Shown: piece after piece, positions 1 through 8,723 of the stretch | How the letters are laid out: each line of letters opens with the position of its first letter | Numbering within the stretch: position 1 is the stretch's first letter | DNA from: Micromonospora sp. MP36 | GTDB taxonomy: Bacteria > Actinomycetota > Actinomycetes > Mycobacteriales > Micromonosporaceae | Direction of reading: 5' to 3' | Assembly (NCBI RefSeq): GCF_008119785.1 | Contig: NZ_VSFA01000038.1 | Span: forward strand, 1 to 64,000 | DNA length: 64,000 nt | Program-made: the position numbers and the translations under genes | Notes under the pieces: generated by a model | What the model was told of the DNA's origin: nothing | Seen by the model: the letters and a program-made list of their open reading frames with translations, nothing else | Database searches by the model: none

Positions 1-10
1 TCTTGAAGAT

Positions 11-250
11 TCAGTGGTCGTAGGCAGTGAGAGATCGCTTGACCGGGGCGTCGATGTTCCAGTTGTGCCAGATGGCGGCGGTCAGGGCCAAGAGGCGTTG
101 CGCGACCCGGACGAACACGCCTGCCAGCGTTCGTCCGCCGTGGGCTTCCAGGTCGAGTTGGCCTTTCAGGGTGTCGAACACCGCCTCGACCCACTGCCGG
201 ACGCGGGCGAGTTTGCCGAACCGGGTGGGTTCGCCCTTGCGGTCGCGTGT
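11..250 (-). pseudogene. IS982-like transposase C-terminal fragment
   Basis: The reading frame keeps only the last 75 or so residues of a DDE transposase. The segment VRQWVEAVFDTLKGQ followed by HGGRT, RVAQRLLALTAAIWHN and a stop resembles the C-terminus of IS982-type transposases of actinobacteria. The residues before it (above about position 250) do not look like transposase, so the N-terminal catalytic part has been lost. It abuts a fragment of a different transposase on the other strand, which indicates successive insertions and decay. The family assignment rests on recalled motifs; IS5 is the alternative. Confidence 0.6.
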
Positions 251-287
251 CCAGATCAGCGTCCACGAACAGCTCCAGCAGCTCGAC

Positions 288-425
288 GTCGGGGTAAGCA
301 ACGCCGATCTTGGATACCCTCACCACGTCTACCCGGCAGCGACCGCCGGGTCGGACACCGCCACCGACCACATCACCGTCCTGGACGCGGCGTTGGAACA
401 GATCCCGGACGCCCGTCTCGGATGC
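288..425 (+). pseudogene. IS1380-like transposase fragment
   Basis: A short plus-strand stretch encodes TAGSDTATDHITVLDAALEQ. It resembles the LRPGNAGSNTAADHI core of IS1380-family transposases. Only about 45 residues are recognisable and no start or continuation follows, so it is a relic. It lies directly beside the IS982-like fragment on the opposite strand. The region from 426 to 526 shows no further gene. Confidence 0.55.
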
Positions 426-526
426 GCAGCGCCGCCCGCCAGTAGGCGAGATGCGGCCGTAATGGTGGTCAGGGCCGGCAGATCAGGCCGATGCGATGCA
501 GAACATCACGCTTCTACCGCCGGACT

Positions 527-544
527 GTATCGTATGACGTAGTA
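527..544 (+). promoter_or_regulatory. operator-like repeat before padR gene
   Basis: GTATCGTATGACGTAGTA lies just upstream of the ribosome binding site (AGAGGAGG) of the PadR gene. The same 18-mer, with two differences, occurs twice in tandem at 1714-1746 before the hydrolase gene. A shared sequence in front of the regulator and a downstream transcription unit suggests the PadR operator, with autoregulation. That it is the PadR site is inference. Confidence 0.55.
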
Positions 545-557
545 GAGGAGGTGTCGC

Positions 558-878
558 GTGGTGCGTCGTGCGGACCAGTTGGCGTGGGGAAACCCGCCGC
601 TGCTGATTCTCGGCAGCCTCGCGGGCGGGCCGAAGCACGGGTACGCGATCGTGCAGGACGTCCTCGAGCAAGCGGGGATCGAGCTGGGGCCGGGGACGCT
701 GTATGGGGCCCTCGCGAGGCTGGAGGACCGCGGTCTGGTGGAGGCGTTGCCGGGCGACGAGCGCCGCCGGCCGTACCGGTTGACCGCGGCCGGAGCACAG
801 GCGTTGTCGGAGCGGTTGACCGACATGTCGCGGTTCGCGCGCACCGGTCTCGCGCGGCTGTCGGCTGTACACCCGTGA
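558..878 (+). CDS. PadR-family transcriptional regulator
   Basis: This 106-residue protein is a short winged-helix repressor of the PadR type. It shows the family segments LILGSLAGGPKHGYAIVQDV, GPGTLYGALARLEDRGLVE and RRRPYRLTAAGAQAL, the recognition helix and wing. It lacks the long C-terminal dimerisation domain of classical PadR, as do other short actinobacterial members. The GTG at 558 has AGAGGAGG six bases upstream; a second in-frame GTG follows at 561. The stop overlaps the GTG of the next gene (GTGA), so the two are translationally coupled. It probably represses its own operon and the gene at 1767 through the 18-bp repeats. The effector is unknown. Confidence 0.85.
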   Translation: MVRRADQLAWGNPPLLILGSLAGGPKHGYAIVQDVLEQAGIELGPGTLYGALARLEDRGLVEALPGDERRRPYRLTAAGAQALSERLTDMSRFARTGLARLSAVHP

Positions 879-1708
879 TCCGCCTACTGCTGGCCTGCTA
901 CCCGCCGTCGTTCCGCGAGCGGTACGGTGCCGAGTTGGCCGCGTTGGTCGAGGACACCGGCACCGGGCGACGCGTGTGCTGGGATCTCGCGGTGGGTGCG
1001 GCGGCGGCGTGGGTCCGCCCGAGGTTCACCGGGTCGCCGGACGAGCGGGTGCGCCTCCGCGTCCAGGCCGGGCTGTCGACCACCTGGGTGGCCTTGTGCC
1101 TCGGCATGCTGGCGGTGCCGATGGTGGCCCGGGCCCTGCTCGACCCGCCGGTGCCGGGTGCGACCGGCACGGTGCGAACGCTGGTGTGGGTTGCGTGGCT
1201 GGTGCTGCTGGCGGGCGGCGCCGTCGCGGCCGGGTGCGCGCTGCTGTTGGCCCGCCGGGTGCTGGTGCCGGCACTGCGATCCGGCAGGCGCCGGGTGTGG
1301 CGACCGCTGCTCCCCACGGTCGTCTTGCTGCTGCTCGACACGGCGGGTACGGGTGGCGTGTGGCTGCTGAGGCGCGGACACCCAGCGGCATGGCCGCACC
1401 CGTCCCCCGCGTTCGTGGCGGCGGTGCTCGGTTGGCTGGCCGGCCTGGCCGTCCTCGCCGGCGTCGGCGCGGCCGGCCCGCCGGTGACGCTGCGCCGGGC
1501 CGCACCACCGGTTGGCGTCATGCGACTGCCTGCCGTACTGGCGGTCGGTGTGACGACCGCGCTGACGGTGCTCGCCGTCGTGGAGGTGGCGGCGGTACTG
1601 CTGGCCGGCGACGGGCCGCTGGCGTTTGCTGGCGCGGCGACCGCGGTGCTGGCTGCCTGCGGCGCGCTGGTGAGCGCGGGCCGGACGGCCCCGGCCTTGC
1701 GGCGTTGA
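875..1708 (+). CDS. multi-pass membrane protein coupled to padR
   Basis: This 277-residue protein starts with the GTG that overlaps the PadR stop. The open frame extends upstream to 491, but that part is a shadow of the regulator gene. Its N-terminus (LLLACYPPSFRERYGAEL) is a soluble segment often found in membrane proteins encoded next to PadR regulators. After it come about six hydrophobic stretches, at roughly residues 68-90, 98-125, 143-165, 175-200, 215-245 and 248-270. No catalytic motif is visible. Coupling to PadR suggests that it is the regulated product, perhaps a transporter-like or stress-responsive membrane protein, but its function is unknown. Confidence 0.7.
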   Translation: MIRLLLACYPPSFRERYGAELAALVEDTGTGRRVCWDLAVGAAAAWVRPRFTGSPDERVRLRVQAGLSTTWVALCLGMLAVPMVARALLDPPVPGATGTVRTLVWVAWLVLLAGGAVAAGCALLLARRVLVPALRSGRRRVWRPLLPTVVLLLLDTAGTGGVWLLRRGHPAAWPHPSPAFVAAVLGWLAGLAVLAGVGAAGPPVTLRRAAPPVGVMRLPAVLAVGVTTALTVLAVVEVAAVLLAGDGPLAFAGAATAVLAACGALVSAGRTAPALRR

Positions 1709-1713
1709 CCTGA

Positions 1714-1746
1714 GTATCGTCTCACGTAGTATCGTCTCACGTAGTA
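1714..1746 (+). promoter_or_regulatory. tandem operator-like repeats (15-bp period)
   Basis: Two copies of GTATCGTCTCACGTAGTA (1714-1731 and 1729-1746) overlap by three bases and repeat every 15 bp, immediately before the ribosome binding site AGGGAGA of the gene at 1767. A third, slightly diverged copy precedes padR at 527-544. Placement and repetition fit an operator that covers the promoter. The core CGTCTCACG is an imperfect inverted repeat. Confidence 0.6.
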
Positions 1747-1766
1747 ACGAGACAGGGAGACGATGC

Positions 1767-3872
1767 ATGGGCGAAGAACGCGTACGCCGGTTGTCGTGGT
1801 GGTGCGTGGGCTGCGCAGTCCTGTTCACCGCGTTCGTGGTGGCCACCACGCAGGTTCAGGCATTGCGGGCGCACAGCCCCTGGCAGGACGACCCGTACGA
1901 CGTCGTCGTCTCCTTCACCCAACTGCTGGTGCCGGCTCTGGCCGTGGCGTTCGCGATTCGGATCGCCGCGGCACGGCAGGATCTGCTGCGTGGAGCCTGG
2001 GCGCTGGTGGGCATGGTCGCGGCGACCGCGGCGACCGACTGGGTCGCGGTCGGCCTACGGGTGCACGAGGACAGGTGGGGCGGCACGGGTCGGCTGCTGA
2101 TCGCCGGGCTTGCCCTGGTCACGCTGGTCGCGCTGGCGGTCGCCGCGGCGATGTGGTGGGCCGGTAGGGGTACCCGCGTTCCGGCCGGTCCGGACTGGGT
2201 CGAGGACGTGCTGGTCGGCATTGGCGGCCTCGTTGCCCGGTGTGGCACCGCTGGCCGGGCAGCGGCGCGGGCACTCGACCGGGTACGGCGGGTAGTCGTC
2301 GGTGGCCGGCACGGGCTGCGCCGGCACCACTTGGCCACCGTGGTGCTCGCGAGCGTCGCCGTGTCGGCCTGGTTCACCGTGGCCGAGGCGCTCGGCGACG
2401 GCCTCGGCCCGCATCCCGCCGAGGCGGCGGCGATGCGGCTGCTGATCGGTACCGCCGGCATCGTCACCGCCCTCATCCCGCTCAACGCCTACCTCGGTGT
2501 GCTACGGCCGACCCGGTCGGCCGCGCCGGCGCGGCGGCCCGCGCTGGTATGCGCCGGATACGCGGCGATCGCGAGCGTGCCGGTCGCGGTCGGGTTCCGG
2601 GACGGCATCGGCGCCCTGGTCGACTTCCCCGTCACCGGCTGGGGCCGCCTCGCCGGCCTGATCGCGGCGATCGCGGTCCTTGCCGGGCTGGTCACCCTGC
2701 TGGCGCAGACCATCCGCCAGCGCCGGAGCCGCCTGGCCAAGGCGCTGGTGGCGGTGCCGCTGGCGCTGGTGCTGACGATCGTCGGCACGGTCGGCTACCT
2801 GGGTGTGCGGCACGTGCTGCCCCGGACCCTGCCGGCACCGACCGGGCCGTACCGAGTGGGCCGAACCACCTTCGACTGGACCGATACCGCTCGCACCGAT
2901 CCGCTCGCCCCCGAACCTGGGCGGCAGCGCGAGCTGTCGGTCTGGGCGTGGTACCCCGCGCCGGCCGGCACCACCCAGCGGCCGGCACCGTACGCGCCCG
3001 GCCACTGGGCGAGAATGCTGCAGTTCGGGATCCTGGCCGGCCGCCTCGACGCGGTACGTACCCACTCGGTGGCCGACGCCCGGGTGGCCGACGGGCGGTT
3101 CCCCCTCGTGGTGCTCGAACCTGGATTGGGCCTGGCCGCGCCGCAGTTCAGCGCGCTCGCCGAAGACCTGGCCAGCCACGGCTACGTGGTCGCCGGTATC
3201 ACGCCCACCTACAGCGCCAGCGTCACCGTCCTGCACGGACAGCCGGTCGGTCGCACCGCGGCCGGCAACCCGCCGGAGCTCAGCCGGGACGCCCTCGACC
3301 AGTTGGTGACGCTGTGGGCCGCCGACTTCCGCTTCGTCACCGGGCAGATGGCCGACGCCGGCGAGCTCCTCGCCGGCCACGTCGACGCGTCGCGGGTCGC
3401 CTACATCGGGCACTCCTTCGGCGGTGCCGCCGCCCTGCAGTCATGCCACGACGACCCCCGCTGCGCCGGCGCGGTCGACATGGACGGCACCCCCTACGGC
3501 ACGGTCGTGCACCAGGGCCTGACCGCGCCGATGATGCTGCTCGGCACCCCGGGTGACTGCCTGGCCGGTGCCTGCCACCCCACCGACGCCACAGACCGCG
3601 ACATCGACACCGCCAGCCGGACCCTGCGCGCCGCCAGCACCGGCCCAACTTTCCGGTACGAGGTCAGCGGCGCGAAACACTTCAACTTCACCGACTACGG
3701 CGCCTACTACATCCCGACACCCCTGCACGGACTGGCCCAACTCGGCCCGATCGACGGCGATCGCTGCCTGGCCGCGACCTCGGCCTATGTAACCGCATTC
3801 GCAGACCACGTGCTCCGGGACGGGCCCGCACCCCACCCAGACCCCCGCTACCCCGAAGTACAGCCAACATGA
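1767..3872 (+). CDS. membrane-anchored alpha/beta hydrolase, PAF-acetylhydrolase-like
   Basis: The protein has 701 residues. The first 350 or so hold several transmembrane helices (for example residues 8-26, 45-70, 75-95, 105-130, 190-215, 295-315, 325-350). The C-terminal half is an alpha/beta hydrolase that probably faces outward. The nucleophile elbow GHSFGGA places Ser at residue 550, and His638 in KHFNFTDYG is the likely catalytic base. The segments LVVLEPGLGLAAPQF and ASHGYVVAGI match the platelet-activating-factor acetylhydrolase/dienelactone-hydrolase fold. ATG 1767 has AGGGAGA just upstream. The final ATGA overlaps the NUDIX gene. The substrate, probably a lipid or ester, is not evident. 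Confidence 0.75.
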   Translation: MGEERVRRLSWWCVGCAVLFTAFVVATTQVQALRAHSPWQDDPYDVVVSFTQLLVPALAVAFAIRIAAARQDLLRGAWALVGMVAATAATDWVAVGLRVHEDRWGGTGRLLIAGLALVTLVALAVAAAMWWAGRGTRVPAGPDWVEDVLVGIGGLVARCGTAGRAAARALDRVRRVVVGGRHGLRRHHLATVVLASVAVSAWFTVAEALGDGLGPHPAEAAAMRLLIGTAGIVTALIPLNAYLGVLRPTRSAAPARRPALVCAGYAAIASVPVAVGFRDGIGALVDFPVTGWGRLAGLIAAIAVLAGLVTLLAQTIRQRRSRLAKALVAVPLALVLTIVGTVGYLGVRHVLPRTLPAPTGPYRVGRTTFDWTDTARTDPLAPEPGRQRELSVWAWYPAPAGTTQRPAPYAPGHWARMLQFGILAGRLDAVRTHSVADARVADGRFPLVVLEPGLGLAAPQFSALAEDLASHGYVVAGITPTYSASVTVLHGQPVGRTAAGNPPELSRDALDQLVTLWAADFRFVTGQMADAGELLAGHVDASRVAYIGHSFGGAAALQSCHDDPRCAGAVDMDGTPYGTVVHQGLTAPMMLLGTPGDCLAGACHPTDATDRDIDTASRTLRAASTGPTFRYEVSGAKHFNFTDYGAYYIPTPLHGLAQLGPIDGDRCLAATSAYVTAFADHVLRDGPAPHPDPRYPEVQPT

Positions 3873-4294
3873 CCACGCCGCGGCGTTGGCAGCGGGTATC
3901 GGCATACGGGCTCGCGCGACGCGAAAGCGCCGTGCTGATGGTCCGCATCGGCGACGACACGCACGGTGACGTCGACAAGTGGATGCTGCCGGGCGGCGGC
4001 GTAGACCACGGCGAGGATCCCGCCGATACGGTGGTGCGGGAGTTCGCCGAGGAGACCGGCTACCACGTTCAGGTCGATGCGCTGCTGGAGGTGGGCTCCG
4101 ATCATCGGCTCCTTCCGAGCGGAGTCGACTTCCATGGAGTATTCGCGTTGTACGCCGTATCCGTCATCAGCGGGACGACCCGCGACGAGCCGGACGGTTC
4201 GACGACCGCACCAACCTGGGTCGGCGAATCGGACATCGCTCGATTGCCGATGCTCGTCGCGGTCCGGCACATGTTGCAACGTCACCTTCGGTAA
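3869..4294 (+). CDS. NUDIX hydrolase
   Basis: The 141-residue protein carries a complete NUDIX box. From residue 43 it reads G, five residues, E49, seven residues, then R57-E58-F-A-E61-E62-T-G64, so the metal-binding glutamates are present. Such enzymes hydrolyse nucleoside diphosphates linked to another moiety. The start overlaps the hydrolase stop (ATGA), making it the last gene of the plus-strand unit. The fold is sure; the substrate cannot be read from the sequence. The gene converges on the ATPase gene; the 128-bp gap has no strong terminator but does contain a sequence resembling the IS5 end (4326-4340). Confidence 0.85.
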   Translation: MTTPRRWQRVSAYGLARRESAVLMVRIGDDTHGDVDKWMLPGGGVDHGEDPADTVVREFAEETGYHVQVDALLEVGSDHRLLPSGVDFHGVFALYAVSVISGTTRDEPDGSTTAPTWVGESDIARLPMLVAVRHMLQRHLR

Positions 4295-4422
4295 GCGAGA
4301 GCCAGCCGGTATCCCCGGGCAGGCCGTTCGACTCAACTACCGTGGCGGCCGGGCGGGTGCAGGTGCCCGCTGTGCCGGGCGTTGCCCGCTCGACGGCAAA
4401 AGATTGGCCCGCCGGACCGGAC

Positions 4423-7400
4423 CTATGTCGGTTCCGAGGCCGGCATGGCCAGTTGCAGCAGTGTCGGCGCGTGTCCCGTCGACAGGTAGCCCCGGCCGGG
4501 CCGGTCGGTGAAGTACTGGTCCGGTTCCAGGGCGACGTTGTGCGCCAGTGCCACCGCGCGGTTCTCCGGGGTGAGCAACAGGCGAAGCCCGGTGGTCATG
4601 ACCGTGTTGATCAGGCGGGCGGCCGGGCCGGGAAAGCCGGTGAGCACCGGAGCGGCGTCCCCGGCCAGGACCAGGCCGCGCTCGCCCCGCGCTGCCGGAT
4701 GCGCGATCTCCTCGAACAGCGTGGGCGTGCTGGTGAAGCCCTGCTCGGTGGGGAGCACGGCGAGGTGGTCAACGTCGTCGACGACCATCACGAACGGAAC
4801 GCCGTCGAAGGCCGCGGCGGCCGCCCGCAGGTCGCTGTCCCTGATGGCCGCGCCGGTGAGCACCCGTACGCCCGGATCATCGGGGAGGAGACGCGGCAAC
4901 GGTGACCGCGGTGGTGCGATCGCCAGGACACCCACCCCCCGCCTGGCCAACCCGTGCGAGACGGTGGCGGCGGCGGTGCTGCGACCGGCCCCCGACGGCC
5001 CGGAGATCAGGAGCAGGTGGGGCCCGGTCTCGAAGAAGTCGACACCGACAGTCACGTCGTCCGCGCCGACGCCGAGGGGGATCCACGTGGCGGACGGCGG
5101 CGGTTCGGGCAGGGACAGCTCTCCGAGGGTCACCCGGACGGGCAGGGCGGGGAACCGCAACGGGAAGCGTGCCGGGTCGACGCCCGGAGCGACGTCCTGG
5201 GTGTCCTCGATGAGTTGCGCGACAGACCGCGTCGGCCGACAGATCTGGAGATGACATCCGGTGGCGGCGTCGATCGCCCGCCCGGGCAGGACCGACGGGC
5301 TCGCCATCGCGGCGCTGAGGTGCGCGCGCCGGGTGTCCTCTTTCGGGAAGGGCAGCAGCAACCGCCGGTTGTACAGGCGCGGCAGCTTGTGGTTGAGCAT
5401 GTCCTCGCCGCCGAGCGGTACGACGTGCACTCCGAGCGGGGCGCCGGCGCTGACGACTCCCCGCAGCGTGGTGAGCAGGGCGGTTTCCACGAAGTCCGGG
5501 TTGCCATGGTCCTCGAAGTGTTCCCATCCGTCGATGACCACCACGATCCTGGGCGACGGTACGCCGTCGGCACCGGGACTGGCCGCGCCGCGTCGGCGGA
5601 CCTCCTGACCCAGCCAGGTGATCAGGCGGCGGATCCGATCGGGGTCCGCCGGCGTGAACACCCCGCCGCAGTGCGGAAGGTCGGCGTAGTCGGCCAACCC
5701 GCCGGGGTGACGCTCGACGACGTAGAAGTGCGCCTGGTCGGGCCCGAACCGGGTGACCAGGCTGGTGATCAGGGCCCGGGCGAAGGTGGTACGCCCCGAC
5801 TGTGGACCGCCGGCGACCAGCAACCGGTCGGCGGCGGCGAGGTCGAGGAACTCCGCCGGCTGCGCCTGCCGCCCGGGCTCGTCCGCCAAGCCGAAGGGCA
5901 CCGCGGTGACGGGCGGCGCCACGGTCTGCCGTCGGGTCAGGTCGGCCAGGGTCAGCGTCGCGGGCAGTGCTGGCAGCAGCGGCCGGAAGGGGGCGGACAG
6001 GCCGGCGGACCCGGCGGCGTCCCGGACCGCCGCGATCGCCAACTCCTGGTCGGTCGGGCCGTCCCCGGCCGGGGCGCCGGCGGCGGGGCGCGGTGCGCCG
6101 AGGTCCGCCCGGTCGAGGGTACGGACGGTGACGGGGCTGGCGCCGGAGGGCGGCGGCTCGCCGAGGTAGCCGGACTGGAACTCCTGCGGCACGCGGGTCT
6201 CGCCCGTCGTGCAGAAGATCATCCCGCGGCCCCGCCGGGTGCCGGGAATCGCGGCCGCGTCCGGCACGCCGAGCACCTCGGTGCTGTCGGCCGCCTCGTT
6301 CTGCCGCAGGCTGATCCGCAGCGAGACGTTGTTCTTCAGCTCCGGCGAGAGCTTGCCCTGCAACGACTGCGTGGCCAGCACGAGGTGCATGCCGAGGGAG
6401 CGCCCCTTGGCTGCGACGTTCACCAGTTCCCGGACGAAGTCGGGTGCGGTGTCGAGCACCCGGGCGAACTCGTCGAAGATCATCACCAGTCGCGGCAACG
6501 GCGGCAGGTCCGCTCCGGCGCGACGCCTGTCCCAGTACCGGTCGATCTCGCCTTCGTAGCGGGCCAACAGCGACTCGCGCCGGCTCACCTCGGCGCGGAT
6601 GGACGCCAGCACCCGAGCCGCGGCGGCGTCGTCGAAGACGTCGGCGGCACTCTCCCCGGTGGACCTGATCAGCGCGATGACGTGGGGACAGCCCTCGAAC
6701 GGCAGGAAGGCGCTGCCGCCCTTGAAGTCCACCAGGACCAGGTTCAGCTCGTCCGGCCGGTTGGCCAGCAGCAACGCGGTGACCAGCGTCTGCAGCAGGA
6801 CACTCTTGCCCGCTCCGGTCGCTCCGCCGAGCATGGTGTGTGGGCCCTGCCCGGCCAGGTCGACGTGCACCGGCCCGCGGGCGTCCGCGCCCAGGATCAC
6901 CCGGGTACGCGGTCCCCGGCCCTCGCCCCACAGCGCGAGCACGTCGTTCGCACTCGGCACGCCCACTCCGAGCAGGTCGAGCAGGCGTACCCGGTCGGGA
7001 ATGGCGTGGTGCGCCGCAGCCAGGGTGGCTCGGTCCCGCATCGGCGCCAGCGCGCGGGCGAGGTGTTCGGCGCTGGCCTCGTCGAGCGTGTGCGCCTGCG
7101 TCCTGACGCGCGGCTCGCCGGGCCCACGGGTGAGCGTCGCCATGCGGGGGCCGACCTCGCACAGGCCCCGGCACTCGTTCATGCCATGCCGGTCGGCGCA
7201 GATCAGGTACACCCCGACGGCCGGACCGTCGCGCAGCACCTCGTCCATGCCCGGCAGCTCGCGCAGCGCCAGCGCGCCGTCCAGGACGACGACCACCTCG
7301 TCGCCGGTCCGGGCGGCCGCGTCCGGCCCCCGATCGGCGCGGCGGGCGGCGACCAGCTGGCGCAGCTCGGCCACGCGGGCCGATCGGGTCTGCGGGGTGT

Positions 7401-8721
7401 TGCCGATCCGGCACGGCACGGGCCCCCCGGCGCCGGCGTCGAGGTGCGGCAGCCAGCGGATCCAGTCCAGCCGGTCGGCACCACCGGCCGTGATCAGGAA
7501 CAGTCGCAGGTCGTCGGGGCCGCGCAGGGTGGCCAGTTGGATCAGCAGCCAGCGCAGCATGCCGTCGACGGGTTCGGCGGCGCCCACGACGCCGAGCACG
7601 CCGGTGGTCCGCAGGTCCACGGTCACCGGGACGGCGCGTACCGTCGGCGTCTCGAAGCCGGGCCACGGCTCGCCGCGCGCGGTCACCGCGGCCGGCTGGT
7701 CGGCGGTGCCGATCCGCAGGGTGAGCCCGTACGGTGAGTCGGCGCGGCGGGTCCACAGGTCGGCGCGTTCGCCGGTGGCCGTCTCGGCTATCTCCGTGGG
7801 GCCGGGTGCGAGCAGCCGGCGGACGCGCTGCTCCGCCGACACCTGCTCGCTGATCTGCTCCTCGACGGTCTTCTTCGCGGCCGTGAAGGCCTGCTTCCGT
7901 TTCGTGCTCTGGAGATCCTCCGACGAGCTCATGACGAGATAGCCGATGACGGCTGCCGCCGCGCCCAGCCAGAGCAGGGGTTGCTGCAGCAGCAGCGCCG
8001 CCACCACGGCGACCCCCGCGCCGAGCAGGGTCATCGGGGCGTTGCCCCGCACCGGAGGCTGCTGCACCGGGAAGGTCACCTCGATGCTCGGCACGGCCGG
8101 CGCGGCGGCGAAGGCCCGGTCGAAGTCGAGTCTGCCGTCGGGGGCGCGGACCGCCCGGAGCCTGCCGGCCGGGGTGGGGGTCCACCGCAGCTCGTCGGCG
8201 CCCAGCCGGAGCAGGCGCCGGGGCGTCAGTCGGGTCGGTGCGGTGATGCGTACCCCGCCGACGAAGGTGCCGTTGCTGGAACCGGCGTCCACGACTTCAG
8301 CGGTGCCGTCGTCGTGGACCACCAGCTCGGCGTGGGCCTGCCGGGAGACGTCCCGGTCCCGCAGCGGCACGGGAGCCTTCGAGCTTCGGGCGATGAGGTG
8401 CCGGCCAGGCCCCAGGGCGACGGCGAGACCGACGTCCGGGCCGCTCAGCACCTCCAGCACGCCGGCGGCGTTCGCACCCCCGGCGGGACGACCGGTCGGC
8501 CCGGGCTCGCCCACGCTGATGATCGACCCGGGTACGAGCGGTGTGTCCGCGAGGCTGGCCCGGGGATCCAGCGGGACCGCGCCGACGAAGCAGGGCCGTC
8601 CGTCGACGGGCAGCGGGAGCGCCGCGAGCAGGGCGGCGACACTGCTCCGCGGGGCCGCCGTGACCTCGATGTCCTGGCTGCTACCGGTGGCTGGATCGTG
8701 GACCGTCAGGCGGAGGATCAT
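4423..8721 (-). CDS. FHA-containing FtsK/SpoIIIE-type ATPase (EccC/EssC-like)
   Basis: This 1432-residue protein is the motor ATPase of a type VII (ESX/WXG100) secretion system. Order: an N-terminal segment of about 75 residues; an FHA phosphopeptide-binding domain at about 95-160 (RDVSRQAHAEL, SSNGTFVGG); two transmembrane helices near 231-265; then three FtsK-like ATPase modules. The first has an intact P-loop (GATGAGKS, Lys639) and acidic Walker B (LVMIFDE). Modules two (GGPQSGRTT, about 977) and three (GPSGAGRST, about 1244) have Arg in place of the P-loop Lys. Start: the ATG at 8721 is two bases past the kinase gene stop, so the two are co-transcribed. The FHA domain suggests phosphothreonine control by that kinase (inference). 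Confidence 0.85.
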   Translation of the reverse strand: MILRLTVHDPATGSSQDIEVTAAPRSSVAALLAALPLPVDGRPCFVGAVPLDPRASLADTPLVPGSIISVGEPGPTGRPAGGANAAGVLEVLSGPDVGLAVALGPGRHLIARSSKAPVPLRDRDVSRQAHAELVVHDDGTAEVVDAGSSNGTFVGGVRITAPTRLTPRRLLRLGADELRWTPTPAGRLRAVRAPDGRLDFDRAFAAAPAVPSIEVTFPVQQPPVRGNAPMTLLGAGVAVVAALLLQQPLLWLGAAAAVIGYLVMSSSEDLQSTKRKQAFTAAKKTVEEQISEQVSAEQRVRRLLAPGPTEIAETATGERADLWTRRADSPYGLTLRIGTADQPAAVTARGEPWPGFETPTVRAVPVTVDLRTTGVLGVVGAAEPVDGMLRWLLIQLATLRGPDDLRLFLITAGGADRLDWIRWLPHLDAGAGGPVPCRIGNTPQTRSARVAELRQLVAARRADRGPDAAARTGDEVVVVLDGALALRELPGMDEVLRDGPAVGVYLICADRHGMNECRGLCEVGPRMATLTRGPGEPRVRTQAHTLDEASAEHLARALAPMRDRATLAAAHHAIPDRVRLLDLLGVGVPSANDVLALWGEGRGPRTRVILGADARGPVHVDLAGQGPHTMLGGATGAGKSVLLQTLVTALLLANRPDELNLVLVDFKGGSAFLPFEGCPHVIALIRSTGESAADVFDDAAAARVLASIRAEVSRRESLLARYEGEIDRYWDRRRAGADLPPLPRLVMIFDEFARVLDTAPDFVRELVNVAAKGRSLGMHLVLATQSLQGKLSPELKNNVSLRISLRQNEAADSTEVLGVPDAAAIPGTRRGRGMIFCTTGETRVPQEFQSGYLGEPPPSGASPVTVRTLDRADLGAPRPAAGAPAGDGPTDQELAIAAVRDAAGSAGLSAPFRPLLPALPATLTLADLTRRQTVAPPVTAVPFGLADEPGRQAQPAEFLDLAAADRLLVAGGPQSGRTTFARALITSLVTRFGPDQAHFYVVERHPGGLADYADLPHCGGVFTPADPDRIRRLITWLGQEVRRRGAASPGADGVPSPRIVVVIDGWEHFEDHGNPDFVETALLTTLRGVVSAGAPLGVHVVPLGGEDMLNHKLPRLYNRRLLLPFPKEDTRRAHLSAAMASPSVLPGRAIDAATGCHLQICRPTRSVAQLIEDTQDVAPGVDPARFPLRFPALPVRVTLGELSLPEPPPSATWIPLGVGADDVTVGVDFFETGPHLLLISGPSGAGRSTAAATVSHGLARRGVGVLAIAPPRSPLPRLLPDDPGVRVLTGAAIRDSDLRAAAAAFDGVPFVMVVDDVDHLAVLPTEQGFTSTPTLFEEIAHPAARGERGLVLAGDAAPVLTGFPGPAARLINTVMTTGLRLLLTPENRAVALAHNVALEPDQYFTDRPGRGYLSTGHAPTLLQLAMPASEPT

Positions 8722-8723
8722 CG

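Noticed and set aside
491..874. Long plus-strand frame joined to the membrane protein at 875
   Set aside because: It overlaps the PadR gene in another frame and has no protein-like features; the GTG at 875 overlapping the PadR stop is the better start.
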